Positions 17,033-24,947 of a stretch of 64,000 nucleotides of DNA are shown here, piece after piece; the stretch's first letter is position 1; each line of letters opens with the position of its first letter. Under the pieces are notes generated by a model that made no database searches, was not told where the DNA came from, and saw only the letters and a program-made list of their open reading frames with translations. Origin of the DNA: Streptomyces cavernicola (GTDB lineage Bacteria; Actinomycetota; Actinomycetes; Streptomycetales; Streptomycetaceae); NCBI RefSeq assembly GCF_029968035.1, contig NZ_JASCIQ010000025.1, positions 1 to 64,000 of the forward strand. Reading direction: 5' to 3'. Made by a program: the position numbers and the translations under genes.

Positions 17033-17610
17033 ATGCCCTGTCTGCCCGAGCACATCGTGATCACCGGAGCCCGCGAGAACAACCTCGAGGACGTCGACCT
17101 GCGCATCCCGAAAGGCCTGCTCACGGTCTTCACCGGGTGTCGGGGTCGGGGTCGGGGAAGTCGTCGATCGTCTTCGACACGATCGCCGTCGAGTCGCAGC
17201 GTCAACTCGGCGAGACCTTCCCCTGGTTCGTCCGCAACCGGCTGCCCACGTACGAGCGGCCGCACGCGAACGGACTGGAGGACCTCGCGCCCGCGATCGT
17301 CGGCGACCAGCGGCCGACCGGCGGCCACTCCCGGTCCACCGTCGGCACGATGACGGACGTGTACTCGGTGGTCCGCGTGCTGTTCTCGCGGTACGGGACG
17401 CCGAGCGCGGGCCCCGCCACGGCGTACTGCTTCAACGACCCGTCCGGGATGCACCCCGAGTGCGACGGCCTGGGCCGCACGGTCCGGCCGGACCACGGGC
17501 GCATCCTGGACGAGTCGAGGTCCCTCGCCGACGGCGCGATCCGCTTCCCGCCGTTCCGCGTGGGCACCTTCCACGGGCAGACGTACGTGAACAGCACCGA
17601 CCTCGGGAGG
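17033..17610 (+). pseudogene. UvrA-like (drug-resistance type) pseudogene
   Basis: The frame starting at 17033 reads PEHIVITGARENNLEDVDLRIPKG..TVFTG, the N-terminus of a UvrA-like ABC protein. At about 17137-17160 the Walker A coding sequence has lost a G and gained a 6-base GGTCGG slip, so the frame shifts. The continuation GSGKSSIVFDTIAVESQRQL...FPWFVRNRLP..DGAIRFPPFRVGTF is then read in another frame. Similarity stops near 17610, where repeat sequence begins, leaving about 190 of an expected 750 or so residues. Both lesions make it inactive. It directly follows the ABC-F gene, so the pair may once have been a resistance operon. Confidence 0.85.
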
Positions 17611-17654
17611 TCGGGGGGACAGGCAGGCGCGCACCTGAGGCGAGCCCGAAGGGC

Positions 17655-17840
17655 GAGTTCAGGGGCGCGGGCTGTGACACGTGCGGCTCCGCCGCGTGGG
17701 CGCGACCGGACCCCACCGGACCGCACCCGGCCGCGAAGCCACAAGCAGGCAGACGCGTCTGCCAGGCCCGCACCATCGGCCGCAGCCGCCGATCGTCGGG
17801 GGATCGCGCAGTTCCCCGCGCCCCTTGAAGGGGCACGCCC
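17655..17840. repeat. type A and inverted type B repeats, with 16-bp palindrome
   Basis: Fills the gap between the UvrA-like remnant and dimethylargininase. A type A element (AGGGGCGCGGGCTGTGACAC, then GCGGC-TCC-GCCGC at 17683-17695) is followed by the perfect palindrome GGCAGACGCGTCTGCC (17748-17763) and a type B core on the minus strand (17806-17828). The truncation point of the pseudogene coincides with the start of this block. Confidence 0.7.
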
Positions 17841-17918
17841 CTGCCAGGGGTTCCGGCGCGCCCCCGCGTACCTGCATCATGGCCCGGACGACCGAACCCC
17901 CGGTAAGGAGCCCCACCC

Positions 17919-18695
17919 GTGGCAAGCAAGAAGGCCCTGATCCGCCGCCCCGGCCCGCGTCTGGCCGAGGGGCTCGTGACGCACCTGGAGCGCACCCCGG
18001 TCGACGTATCGCTCGCGCTCGCGCAATGGGAGGCGTACGGCGAGGCGCTGCGGGCGCACGGCTGGGAAACCGTCGAGGTGGACCCGGCGGACGACTGCCC
18101 GGACGCGGTGTTCGTCGAGGACGCCGTGGTGATGTTCCGCAACGTCGCCCTGATCACCCGCCCCGGTGCCGAGTCCCGCCGGGCCGAGACGAGCGCCGTC
18201 GAGCAGGCCGTGGCAGACCTCGGCGCGTCCGTGAACCGGGTCAGGGAGCCGGGCACGCTGGACGGCGGGGACGTTCTGAAGATCGGCGACACCCTCTATG
18301 TGGGGCGCGGCGGCCGGACCGACGCCGACGGGGTGCGGCAGCTGCGCGCCGCCTTCGAGCCGCTCGGGGCCCGGGTCGTCGCGGTGCCGGTGGCATCGGT
18401 GCTGCACCTGAAGTCCGCGGTCACCGCACTGCCCGACGGCACGGTGATCGGCTACCCGCCGCTCGTGGACAACCCGTCGCTGTTCGAGAGGTTCCTGCCG
18501 GTCCCGGAGGAGCCGGGCGCGCACGTCGTCCTTCTCGGCGGCGCGAAGCTGCTGATGGCGGCGAGCGCCCCGAAGTCCGCGGAGCTGCTCGCCGACCTCG
18601 GCTACGAGCCCGTACTCGTGGACATCAGCGAGTTCGAGAAGCTCGAAGGCTGCGTGACATGCCTCTCGGTCCGACTGCGCAATCTGTACGGATAG
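17919..18695 (+). CDS. ddaH: dimethylargininase (DDAH)
   Basis: A 258-residue member of the guanidino-group-modifying superfamily that hydrolyses N-omega,N-omega-dimethylarginine (or similar) to citrulline and amine. The pentein fold is visible as repeated strands; key elements are DAVFVEDAVVMF, LDGGDVLKIGDTLYVG, the catalytic His163 in SVLHLKSAVT and the nucleophilic Cys248 in GCVTCLSV. Start GTG at 17919 has AAGGAG at ideal distance. It is a single gene; a weak stem CCCCCT/AGGGGG follows the stop. Related superfamily members (arginine deiminases) are longer and have a different Cys motif. Confidence 0.9.
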   Translation: MASKKALIRRPGPRLAEGLVTHLERTPVDVSLALAQWEAYGEALRAHGWETVEVDPADDCPDAVFVEDAVVMFRNVALITRPGAESRRAETSAVEQAVADLGASVNRVREPGTLDGGDVLKIGDTLYVGRGGRTDADGVRQLRAAFEPLGARVVAVPVASVLHLKSAVTALPDGTVIGYPPLVDNPSLFERFLPVPEEPGAHVVLLGGAKLLMAASAPKSAELLADLGYEPVLVDISEFEKLEGCVTCLSVRLRNLYG

Positions 18696-18784
18696 CCACA
18701 AACCCCCTGGCCACATAGGGGGCATAGGGGAGAAATCAGCCAGCCGCCCACCCTGGAGGGGGCGCTCCTTTACCTGCCACTTAA

Positions 18785-18830
18785 CCTACGGTCTCGTAAC
18801 CTACGGTCTCGTAGGCTACGTCCCCGTAGG
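18785..18830. promoter_or_regulatory. three phased palindromic operators before the desaturase
   Basis: Three 16-bp dyads repeat every 15 bases: CCTACG-GTCT-CGTAAC (18785-18800, right arm degenerate), CCTACG-GTCT-CGTAGG (18800-18815, perfect) and CTACG-TCCC-CGTAG (18816-18829). Neighbouring sites share edge bases. The array ends 47 bases before the desaturase GTG, so a bound repressor would cover the promoter. Half-site and spacing fit a TetR-like fatty-acid regulator, which is not encoded nearby. Confidence 0.7.
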
Positions 18831-18876
18831 TACGCCGCAGCAAGAGCAAGCACCTCCGTCCCCGTTGGAGCCACCC

Positions 18877-19848
18877 GTGACGATCGCCTCTCCCCACCTC
18901 GGCAGCCCGGACACCTGGACCGACGCACGGCTGCTGTACGCCCTCGAAGAGGTCGTGGAGAAGGAGCTCAACCGCCACCTGAAGGTCGCCAAGGATTGGA
19001 TGCCGCACGACTACGTGCCGTGGGGCGACGCCCGCAACTTCCCCGAGTTCTTCGAGGACGGCGAGGAGTGGGAGCCCGGCCAGTCCAAGGTCACCGACAT
19101 CGGCAAGACCGCCCTCGTGGTGAACCTGCTGACCGAGGACAACCTGCCCAGCTACCACCACGAGATCGCCACGCTCTTCGGCCGCGACGGCGCTTGGGGC
19201 ACCTGGGTGCACCGCTGGACCGCGGAGGAGGGCCGGCACGGCATCGTCATGCGCGACTACCTCCTCGCCTCCCGGGCCGTCGACCCGGTGAAGCTGGAGC
19301 AGTTCCGGATGGCGCACATGAGCGAGGGCTTCGAGTCGGACAACCGGCATTCGATGCTGCACTCCGTCGCGTACGTCGCGTTCCAGGAGCTGGCCACCCG
19401 GATCTCGCACCGCAACACCGGCCACCAGTCGGGCGACCCGGTCTGCGACCGCATGCTGGCGCGCATCGCGACCGACGAGAACCTGCACATGGTCTTCTAC
19501 CGGAACCTGCTGAAGTCGGCCTTCGAGCTCGCCCCCGACCTGACGATGCAGGCCGTGCGGGACGTCGTCGTCAACTTCCGCATGCCCGGCCACGGCATGC
19601 CCGGCTTCGAGCGGGCCGCGGCGCAGATGGCGATCGGCGAGATCTACAACATGCGCATCCACCACGACGACGTGCTGCAGCCCGTCCTGCGTCACCTGAA
19701 GGTCCTGGAGATCGACGGGCTCGACCCGGAGGGCCTGAAGGCGCAGGAGGAACTCGGCATGTTCATGGGCGGGTTGGACTCCGAGGCCGCCAAGTTCGAC
19801 GAGAAGCTCGCCGCCCGCAAGGCCCGCATCGCGGCCCGCGGCCGCTGA
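18877..19848 (+). CDS. acyl-ACP desaturase (diiron)
   Basis: A 323-residue soluble stearoyl-ACP desaturase-family protein that inserts a double bond into acyl chains on ACP. The carboxylate-bridged diiron ligands are seen in LTEDNLPSYHHEI, TAEEGRHG and TDENLHMVF, in the proper order and spacing; an internal ELNRHLK near residue 30 begins the helical bundle. GTG at 18877 is preferred over TTG 18865 because GGAG lies nine bases upstream of it. Monocistronic: flanked by its operator array and a terminator. Confidence 0.92.
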   Translation: MTIASPHLGSPDTWTDARLLYALEEVVEKELNRHLKVAKDWMPHDYVPWGDARNFPEFFEDGEEWEPGQSKVTDIGKTALVVNLLTEDNLPSYHHEIATLFGRDGAWGTWVHRWTAEEGRHGIVMRDYLLASRAVDPVKLEQFRMAHMSEGFESDNRHSMLHSVAYVAFQELATRISHRNTGHQSGDPVCDRMLARIATDENLHMVFYRNLLKSAFELAPDLTMQAVRDVVVNFRMPGHGMPGFERAAAQMAIGEIYNMRIHHDDVLQPVLRHLKVLEIDGLDPEGLKAQEELGMFMGGLDSEAAKFDEKLAARKARIAARGR

Positions 19849-19870
19849 CCTTCCCGGCACCGCGAACCCC

Positions 19871-19919
19871 CTCAGGGCCGGCCTGCACCGCCATCTCCAC
19901 GGTACGGGCCGGCCCTGAG
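19871..19919 (+). terminator. desaturase terminator
   Basis: CTCAGGGCCGGCC and its exact complement (13-bp stem) enclose a 23-base loop, starting 22 bases after the desaturase stop. Confidence 0.7.
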
Positions 19920-19953
19920 TCATGCCGGATGTCTTGTCATGCGAGGTCACGTC

Positions 19954-20382
19954 ATGGCGCATCGGGCACGTCGGGCCGCGGCCGCCGCACGTGGACCGCC
20001 GCTCGGCTGGGACCGGCCGACACCGGCTCGCTCCGGTGGGAAGCCGACGCGGTTGGATGGCTACGTGGCGAGACGCGAGCGGGATCAGAAGCAGCCGCCC
20101 TTCGGCATGCCGGAGGGCATCCTCCTCCTTGAGACGCCGGAAGGCTGGCGGCACAGCGTCCGCACCGCCGATGGCGGGACGGTCTGCGGCCGGCTCTCCG
20201 GCGTTGCGGTGGACGCCGACCCCGCCGAGGCGCGGGCCGCCGCGGCCGCCATGGTGGTGCGGTCGGCGCGGGAGTTCCACGGGGCGGACGTCGAGGTGAG
20301 CTGGGATCCGTCCCGGGAGCCCGGTGCCGGCTGGACCGCTCAGGTCGTCATCGTTGACGTCGCGGCGGGCCGGGCCCGGTGA
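19954..20382 (+). CDS. small hypothetical protein
   Basis: About 142 residues with no family I recognise. The C-terminal 85 residues (from PPFGMPEGILLLETPEGW) look like a compact alpha/beta domain with alternating strands and a helix rich in Ala; the N-terminal 35 are Arg/Ala/Pro-rich and may not be translated. ATG at 19954 is used because GAGGT lies six bases upstream; GTG at 20065 (VARRERDQ) is a fair alternative giving 105 residues. It is convergent with the WhiB-like gene, eight bases apart. Confidence 0.55.
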   Translation: MAHRARRAAAAARGPPLGWDRPTPARSGGKPTRLDGYVARRERDQKQPPFGMPEGILLLETPEGWRHSVRTADGGTVCGRLSGVAVDADPAEARAAAAAMVVRSAREFHGADVEVSWDPSREPGAGWTAQVVIVDVAAGRAR

Positions 20383-20390
20383 CCGTGTGC

Positions 20391-20690
20391 TCAGGCGCGG
20401 TCGGCCGGGGTGCGGGCGGGGCCCTTCCTGAGGCGCTCGCGCTCCTTCTCGGACAGGCCGCCCCAGACGCCGAACCGTTCGTCGTTGGCGAGGGCGTACT
20501 CGAGGCAGGCGGCGCGCCCCTCGCAGGCCAGGCAGATCTGCTTGGCCTCGCGCACGGAGCTGCCCGGCTCGGGGAAGAAGAACGCCGACCCGGTCTGGGC
20601 GCACAGCGCGAGGTCCAGCCAGCTGGGGCGGGATTCGGACACCCCGGGGTACGGGGTCTGGGTGGTGGGCTTGCCGATCATGTGGGCCAT
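20391..20690 (-). CDS. WhiB-like iron-sulfur transcription factor
   Basis: A 99-residue Wbl protein. Four cysteines (30, 53, 56 and 62; pattern C-X22-C-X2-C-X5-C) would bind a 4Fe-4S cluster; GVWGG (74-78) and the basic tail EKERERLRKG form the DNA-contacting turn. Wbl proteins act with the principal sigma factor and control development, redox and antibiotic responses in actinomycetes. ATG at 20690 is used; an internal ATG at 20681 is also possible, and neither has a strong ribosome binding site. The subclass (WblA to WblK) cannot be assigned safely. Confidence 0.88.
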   Translation of the reverse strand: MAHMIGKPTTQTPYPGVSESRPSWLDLALCAQTGSAFFFPEPGSSVREAKQICLACEGRAACLEYALANDERFGVWGGLSEKERERLRKGPARTPADRA

Positions 20691-20825
20691 CGTGTCGGGC
20701 CCCGATAAACAAAGGATCAACGAAGCATCAACGGGCCCGTTCACTCCCGGGCGGCCGGTGCGCAAGCTCGTGCAGCATGCCGTAGTACGCCACCCCAGGA
20801 AAGGCGGCGCGCGGGCGTGTCGCGG

Positions 20826-20885
20826 GCGGGTCGGGGGCGGGTCGGGGGCTGGTCGGGGGCTGGTCGGGGGCTGGTCGGGGACGGG
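20826..20885. repeat. 11-bp G-rich tandem repeat
   Basis: About five copies of GGTCGGGGGCT or GGTCGGGGGCG in the 190-base gap between the WhiB-like and VOC genes. The runs of five G's could form G-quadruplexes. It lies downstream of the VOC gene. Confidence 0.75.
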
Positions 20886-20958
20886 CCTCCGACGTCGCCG
20901 AGGCCCGCCGACGTTCGAGGCCCTCGCCCCTCGCCCCCCCCCGGAAGGCAGTCCTCGC

Positions 20959-21765
20959 TCAGCTCTCCCCCTCTCCTCCCTGTCGCGGCGCGGGCCTCAT
21001 CACCGCGAAGCGCGCGCCGAACGGGTCGGTCAGCTTCGCGATGCGGCCCACGTCCTGCAGGTCCTTCGGCGGCATCCCCACCGAGCCGCCGAGCTCGCCC
21101 GCCTTCGCGGCGGCCGCGTCGCAGTCGGCCACCTCGAAGTACGGCAGCCAGTGCGAGGGGCCCTCGGCCTCCAGCGGGTCGATCTCCTTCGACACCACTC
21201 CGCCGAGCATCGACTCCGCGTCCGTGCCCTCCGGGTACAGCGTCGTGTACGTACCGCCGGGGAAGGGGACCTCGAAGGTCTGCAGGCCGAGCGCCTTGCT
21301 GTAGAAGGCGGAGGCCGCGGCGACGTCCGAGGTGTACAGCTCGGCCCAGCAGAGCGAGCCCGGTCGCTGCACGGCCTCGAAGCCCTGCATCTGCCCGGCC
21401 TGCCAGGCGCTGAACCCGGCGCCCGTGGGGTCCGTGAACACCGCCATCCGCCCGAGCTCCCCTACGTCGACGGGCTCCAGGACGACCGTGCCTCCGGCCT
21501 GCTCGACGGCCTTGGCGGTGGCCTCGATGTCCGGCGTGCGGAAGTACAGCGACCAGGCGGGCGGGGCGTCCGCCTCCGGGACCTGCATGCCGCCGGCCAC
21601 GGACTGGCCGTCGCTGCGGTACGTCACATACCCCCCGAAGTCCTCGCCCGCGCTCTCCGACGCCCAGCCGAAGACCCCGCCGTAGAAGCCGTTGGCCCGG
21701 TCGATGTCGGGGGTGCCTACGTCCGTCCAGGTCAGTGAACCGGTGACGAAACGGGTGGTCAGCAT
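20959..21765 (-). CDS. two-domain VOC (glyoxalase/bleomycin-resistance) protein
   Basis: A 268-residue protein made of two tandem vicinal-oxygen-chelate modules (about 8-125 and 135-258). Each has the beta-alpha-beta-beta-beta pattern: GSLTWTDVGTPDIDRANGFYGGVFGW...FTDPTGAGFSAWQ and GSLCWAELYTSDVAAASAFYSKALGL...LTDPFGARFAVMR. Metal-ligand His/Glu residues are not clearly kept, so it may bind a ligand rather than act as a glyoxalase. No neighbours point to a substrate. ATG at 21765. Confidence 0.85.
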   Translation of the reverse strand: MLTTRFVTGSLTWTDVGTPDIDRANGFYGGVFGWASESAGEDFGGYVTYRSDGQSVAGGMQVPEADAPPAWSLYFRTPDIEATAKAVEQAGGTVVLEPVDVGELGRMAVFTDPTGAGFSAWQAGQMQGFEAVQRPGSLCWAELYTSDVAAASAFYSKALGLQTFEVPFPGGTYTTLYPEGTDAESMLGGVVSKEIDPLEAEGPSHWLPYFEVADCDAAAAKAGELGGSVGMPPKDLQDVGRIAKLTDPFGARFAVMRPAPRQGGEGES

Positions 21766-21872
21766 GATCGCTCCCTAGAGGTGTCCTGCTCTCCCTGCCT
21801 CTCCGAGTCTGGCACCGGGCACTGACAATCGCGTCCCGGAGAGCCGACCTGCCCATTCGCCTGCCCGCCGCC

Positions 21873-21970
21873 CCACCGATCCGCCGATCCACCGATCCAC
21901 CGATCCGCCGAGCCCCGGGTTCGCCGATCCCCGGTTCGTCGATCCGTCCGTTTACCGATCCGCCGGTACG
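21873..21970. repeat. 9-bp tandem repeat
   Basis: Degenerate copies of CCGATCCAC / CCGATCCGC in the 365-base gap between the VOC and GH64 genes. Nothing else recognisable lies here except the operator at 22026. Confidence 0.65.
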
Positions 21971-22025
21971 CCGGGCGGCGGTCACCCCGCCCACCTCCTC
22001 CGACTTATGAAGGAACCTTCCCTAA

Positions 22026-22037
22026 GAGAGCGCTCTC
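22026..22037. promoter_or_regulatory. LacI-type operator before the GH64 gene
   Basis: The perfect palindrome GAGAGCGCTCTC has the central CG-centred form typical of LacI-family sites (compare CebR-type GGGAGCGCTCCC). It is about 94 bases before the GH64 start, and a LacI-family gene lies just beyond the glucanase. Confidence 0.65.
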
Positions 22038-22130
22038 AGCCACAACTCTTGACGCCACTAAGGGAGTTGGCCACTGTGGTCGGCACGCGGGCGCCCCCAA
22101 CCCCGCGCCCCCCACACCCCAGGAGACTCC

Positions 22131-23357
22131 GTGATATCGCGTCGAGTGTTCTTGACCGCCACCGCAGGCGCCGCCACCGCGCTGAGCTACCCCGCCTGGG
22201 GAAGCGCCCTCAGCCCCAGCGCCGAGGCCGCGCCCGAGACCTGTGAACTCGCCCTGGAGAACAAGTCGTTGACGGGCACGGTGCACGCGTACGTCACCGG
22301 GCACGAGCAGGGCACCGACCGCTGGGTGCTGCTGCGGCCGGACGGCGGCGTCTACAAGCCCGAGTCGCCCGCCGAGCCGGAGACTCCGCTCCCCGTCGAC
22401 TGCGCGATCCCGCTGGGCGGCCCCGGCGACGCCCCCGTCGTCCTGACGCTTCCTCAAATGTTCGGCGCGCGCGTCTACTTCGTACGCGATGACAAGCTGG
22501 ACTTCTTCCTCAACCCCGGCCCCTCCCTCGTGGAGCCCGCGTTCGCCACGAAGGAGGACCCCAACTACGGGCGCACCTGGTCGTTCTGCGAGTTCACGTT
22601 CAACCCTCAGCAGCTGTACGCCAACATCAGCTACGTCGACCTCGTGACCGCGCTGCCGATCGGGCTGAGGCTGGAGGGCGACGGCACACACGAGGTGGCG
22701 CCGCTGCCGGACGGCGCCGTGCAGAAGATCGCCGACGATCTGGCCGCGCAGGCCGCGAAGGACGGGCAGCCCTGGGACCAGCTGGTGATCAAGGGCGACG
22801 GCGGGGACGTGCTGCGGGTGATCTCGCCGCAGAACCTGATGGCCCCGTACTTCGACCGGCCGGACGAGATGCCCTTCCGTGACGTGTTCGACGGGTACGT
22901 CGACCAGGTCTGGGAGAAGTACCGCTCCGAGGACCTGCGCATCGACCTGCAGGGCGGACGCGGTGTGCTCGCCGGCCGGGTCGACGGGGACACGCTGTCC
23001 TTCGACGGCGGCCACAGCTTCCCCAAGCCGACCTCGAAGGACGTCTTCACCTGCAACCACGGCCCGTTCGCCAACAACCCGGACGACCCCGACGACAAGA
23101 AGGGCCTCATCGCCCGGCTCGCCGCGGGCTTCAACCGCAGCATCATGCTCAGCCACCCCGAGCAGCCGAACGGCACCACGTCGGCGGACTACTACCAGGA
23201 CGCGACGACCAACCACTGGGCGCGCGTCGTCCACGCCAACTCCCCCATCGGGTACGCGTTTCCGTACGACGACGTACGTCCCGACGGCGAGCCGGACGTG
23301 TCGGGCGCCGCGCACGACGGGAACCCGCGGCGGTTCACGGTGTCGGTCGGCTCCTGA
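22131..23357 (+). CDS. GH64 beta-1,3-glucanase, exported
   Basis: A 408-residue secreted enzyme of glycoside hydrolase family 64, which releases laminari-oligosaccharides (typically the pentaose) from beta-1,3-glucan of fungal walls. A signal peptide with twin Arg (MISRRVFLTATAGAATALS) and an AEA-A cleavage region near 34 comes first. The mature protein shows GH64 features: LTLPQMFGARVYFVRDDKLDFFLNPGP, RTWSFCEFTFN and the terminal acidic beta-barrel/thaumatin-like parts. No extra carbohydrate-binding module is present. GTG at 22131 has AGGAG at good distance. Convergent with the LacI regulator, 24 bases apart. Confidence 0.88.
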   Translation: MISRRVFLTATAGAATALSYPAWGSALSPSAEAAPETCELALENKSLTGTVHAYVTGHEQGTDRWVLLRPDGGVYKPESPAEPETPLPVDCAIPLGGPGDAPVVLTLPQMFGARVYFVRDDKLDFFLNPGPSLVEPAFATKEDPNYGRTWSFCEFTFNPQQLYANISYVDLVTALPIGLRLEGDGTHEVAPLPDGAVQKIADDLAAQAAKDGQPWDQLVIKGDGGDVLRVISPQNLMAPYFDRPDEMPFRDVFDGYVDQVWEKYRSEDLRIDLQGGRGVLAGRVDGDTLSFDGGHSFPKPTSKDVFTCNHGPFANNPDDPDDKKGLIARLAAGFNRSIMLSHPEQPNGTTSADYYQDATTNHWARVVHANSPIGYAFPYDDVRPDGEPDVSGAAHDGNPRRFTVSVGS

Positions 23358-23381
23358 GCGGGCAGTCGGGCGGGCGGGCGT

Positions 23382-24431
23382 TCAGGCTGAGGCCCGGCGG
23401 ACGAGGGCGGTCGGTGTGACGACCACGCTCTCTCCGGGGCCCTCCTGGGCGTCGCCCCGTTCCCGTCCGTCCCGTTCCCGTCCGTCCCGCTCCAGTCCGC
23501 GGAGCAGCAGGCGGGCCATGAGACGGCCCATCTCCTCGACGTCCTGGCGCACGGTGGTGAGCGGCGGGCTCGTCTGCTCGGCGACCGGCTCCAGGTCGTC
23601 GAAGCCGACGACCGCCACGTCCTCGGGCACCCGCCGCCCCTGCTCGTGCAGCACCCGCAGCGCACCCGCCGCCGACAGGTCGTTCGCCGCGAAAACCGCG
23701 TCCAACTGGGGGCTGCGGTCGAGGAGTTCGCGCATCGCACGCTCGCCGCCCGCCGGGGTGAAGTCGCCGTGCGCGAGCAGCGCCGGGTCGGCGTCCGGCA
23801 GTACGTCGCGGTAGCCGTCGAGGCGGTCCACGGCCGAGGTCTGGTCGAGCGGCCCCGTGATGTGCGCTATCCGCTCCCGGCCCAGGGACCGCAGATGCCG
23901 TACGGCCTCACGGGCGCCGCCGCGGTTGTCGCAGTCGACGTACGGGGTGTGCTCGCCGTCGCGGTCCGGGCGGCCGCCGTACACGGTGGGCAGGGCGGAT
24001 CGGCGGATGATGTCAGGGAGTTCGTCGTCCAAGTGCACCGAGAAGACCAGGGCCCCGTCGACGTGCCCGCCCGCGAGGTAGCGGCCCACGCGGGCGTAGT
24101 CGTTCCTTCCCTCGACGAGGAGCAGCACCAACTGCGAGTCGAGGGCGGTGAGTTCCTTGCTGATGCCGCGCAACTGGCGGGCGAAGAAGGGGTCGGTGAA
24201 GACGCGGGTCTCGGGTTCGGCGATGACCACGGCCACGGCGTCGTGTCGCCGGGTCACGAGGGAACGGGCGGCCTGGTTGGGCACGTAGCCCAGCTCGTCG
24301 ACCGCGCGGAGGACTCTTTCGGCGAGTGAACTGCGTACGCCTGTACCGCCGTTGACGACTCGGGAGACGGTCGCCCGGGAGACGCCGGCGTGGGCTGCGA
24401 CGGCTTCCAGGGTGGGGCGGGGTGCGGTCAC
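23382..24431 (-). CDS. LacI-family transcriptional repressor
   Basis: A 349-residue LacI/GalR regulator. The N-terminal HTH with hinge reads LEAVAAHAGVSRATVSRVVNGG...ELGYVPNQAARSLVTRR (about 8-65), followed by a periplasmic-binding-protein-like sugar domain. Probable effector: a glucan oligosaccharide, if it controls the neighbouring GH64 gene. GTG at 24431 has GAGGAG ten bases upstream. A run of repeated Asp/Gly/Arg codons (ERDGRERDGRERG, about 318-330) near the C-terminus is low complexity and arises from a GTCCCGTTCCC-type DNA repeat (about 23457-23495). Confidence 0.9.
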   Translation of the reverse strand: MTAPRPTLEAVAAHAGVSRATVSRVVNGGTGVRSSLAERVLRAVDELGYVPNQAARSLVTRRHDAVAVVIAEPETRVFTDPFFARQLRGISKELTALDSQLVLLLVEGRNDYARVGRYLAGGHVDGALVFSVHLDDELPDIIRRSALPTVYGGRPDRDGEHTPYVDCDNRGGAREAVRHLRSLGRERIAHITGPLDQTSAVDRLDGYRDVLPDADPALLAHGDFTPAGGERAMRELLDRSPQLDAVFAANDLSAAGALRVLHEQGRRVPEDVAVVGFDDLEPVAEQTSPPLTTVRQDVEEMGRLMARLLLRGLERDGRERDGRERGDAQEGPGESVVVTPTALVRRASA

Positions 24432-24534
24432 CGTTGGACTCCTCGAGGGGTTGGCGGCGCGGCCAGGATAGTCACCGAGGCCGGCTGCCCGGCTCGGTGC
24501 GGTCGGCTCGGCGACCGCACCGAGCGGCTTCGTT

Positions 24535-24905
24535 CTTTTGATCCCCTCCCCACCCCTTCCCGAAAGTCCTAGCGGACGGCTTCGGGGCTGCCGCCCCTGG
24601 ACTCCCCCTGCCCGGGGCTGCCACTCCTGGCCCCAGCTTCAGGGCCGCCGCCCCTGGCCCCAGCTTCAGGGCCGCCGCCCCTGGCCCCAGCTACGGGGCT
24701 CCGCCCCGGACCCCATCCCGGGGGCCAGCCCCCGAACCCCCGCTCCTCAAACGCCGGAGAGGCTGATTTCGCCCCGCCACCCAAGCGTGGAGGGACTCGA
24801 TGGGGGCGCGCCCCGAGACACCGGAGGGACTTGATTCGCCCCACCTCCCAGATGGCGGAGAGGCTGGATTTGCCCCCCGCCCCCTCAGATGCCAGGACTG
24901 CGCCT
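24535..24905. repeat. type C repeat array including 27-bp tandem units
   Basis: The 488-base gap between lacI and the IS element has no gene. A type C element (CACCCCTTCCCGAAAGTCCT) is followed by about three copies of a 27-base unit beginning GGCCCCAGCTTCAGGGCCGC (24629-24707, last copy degenerate and ending in the GGGGC-TCC-GCCCC hairpin at 24695-24707), then several degenerate copies of the type C tail GCTCCTCAAACGCCGGAG to about 24905. Confidence 0.7.
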
Positions 24906-24927
24906 CTTGCAGGTGGGGAGTCAACTA

Positions 24928-24947
24928 CCCCTCGCTAAAGCGAGGGG
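24928..24947 (-). other. right-end hairpin / omegaRNA 3' end
   Basis: CCCCTCGC-loop-GCGAGGGG, 8-bp stem with a 4-base loop, overlapping the last codons of tnpB. In this family the structure is recognised by TnpA and forms the 3' part of the TnpB guide RNA, whose guide would be the flanking bases 24919 down to about 24900. Confidence 0.6.

Noticed and set aside
24540..24900. CRISPR-like array in the tandem repeats
   Set aside because: Units are contiguous 27-mers without unique spacers, and no cas genes are nearby.
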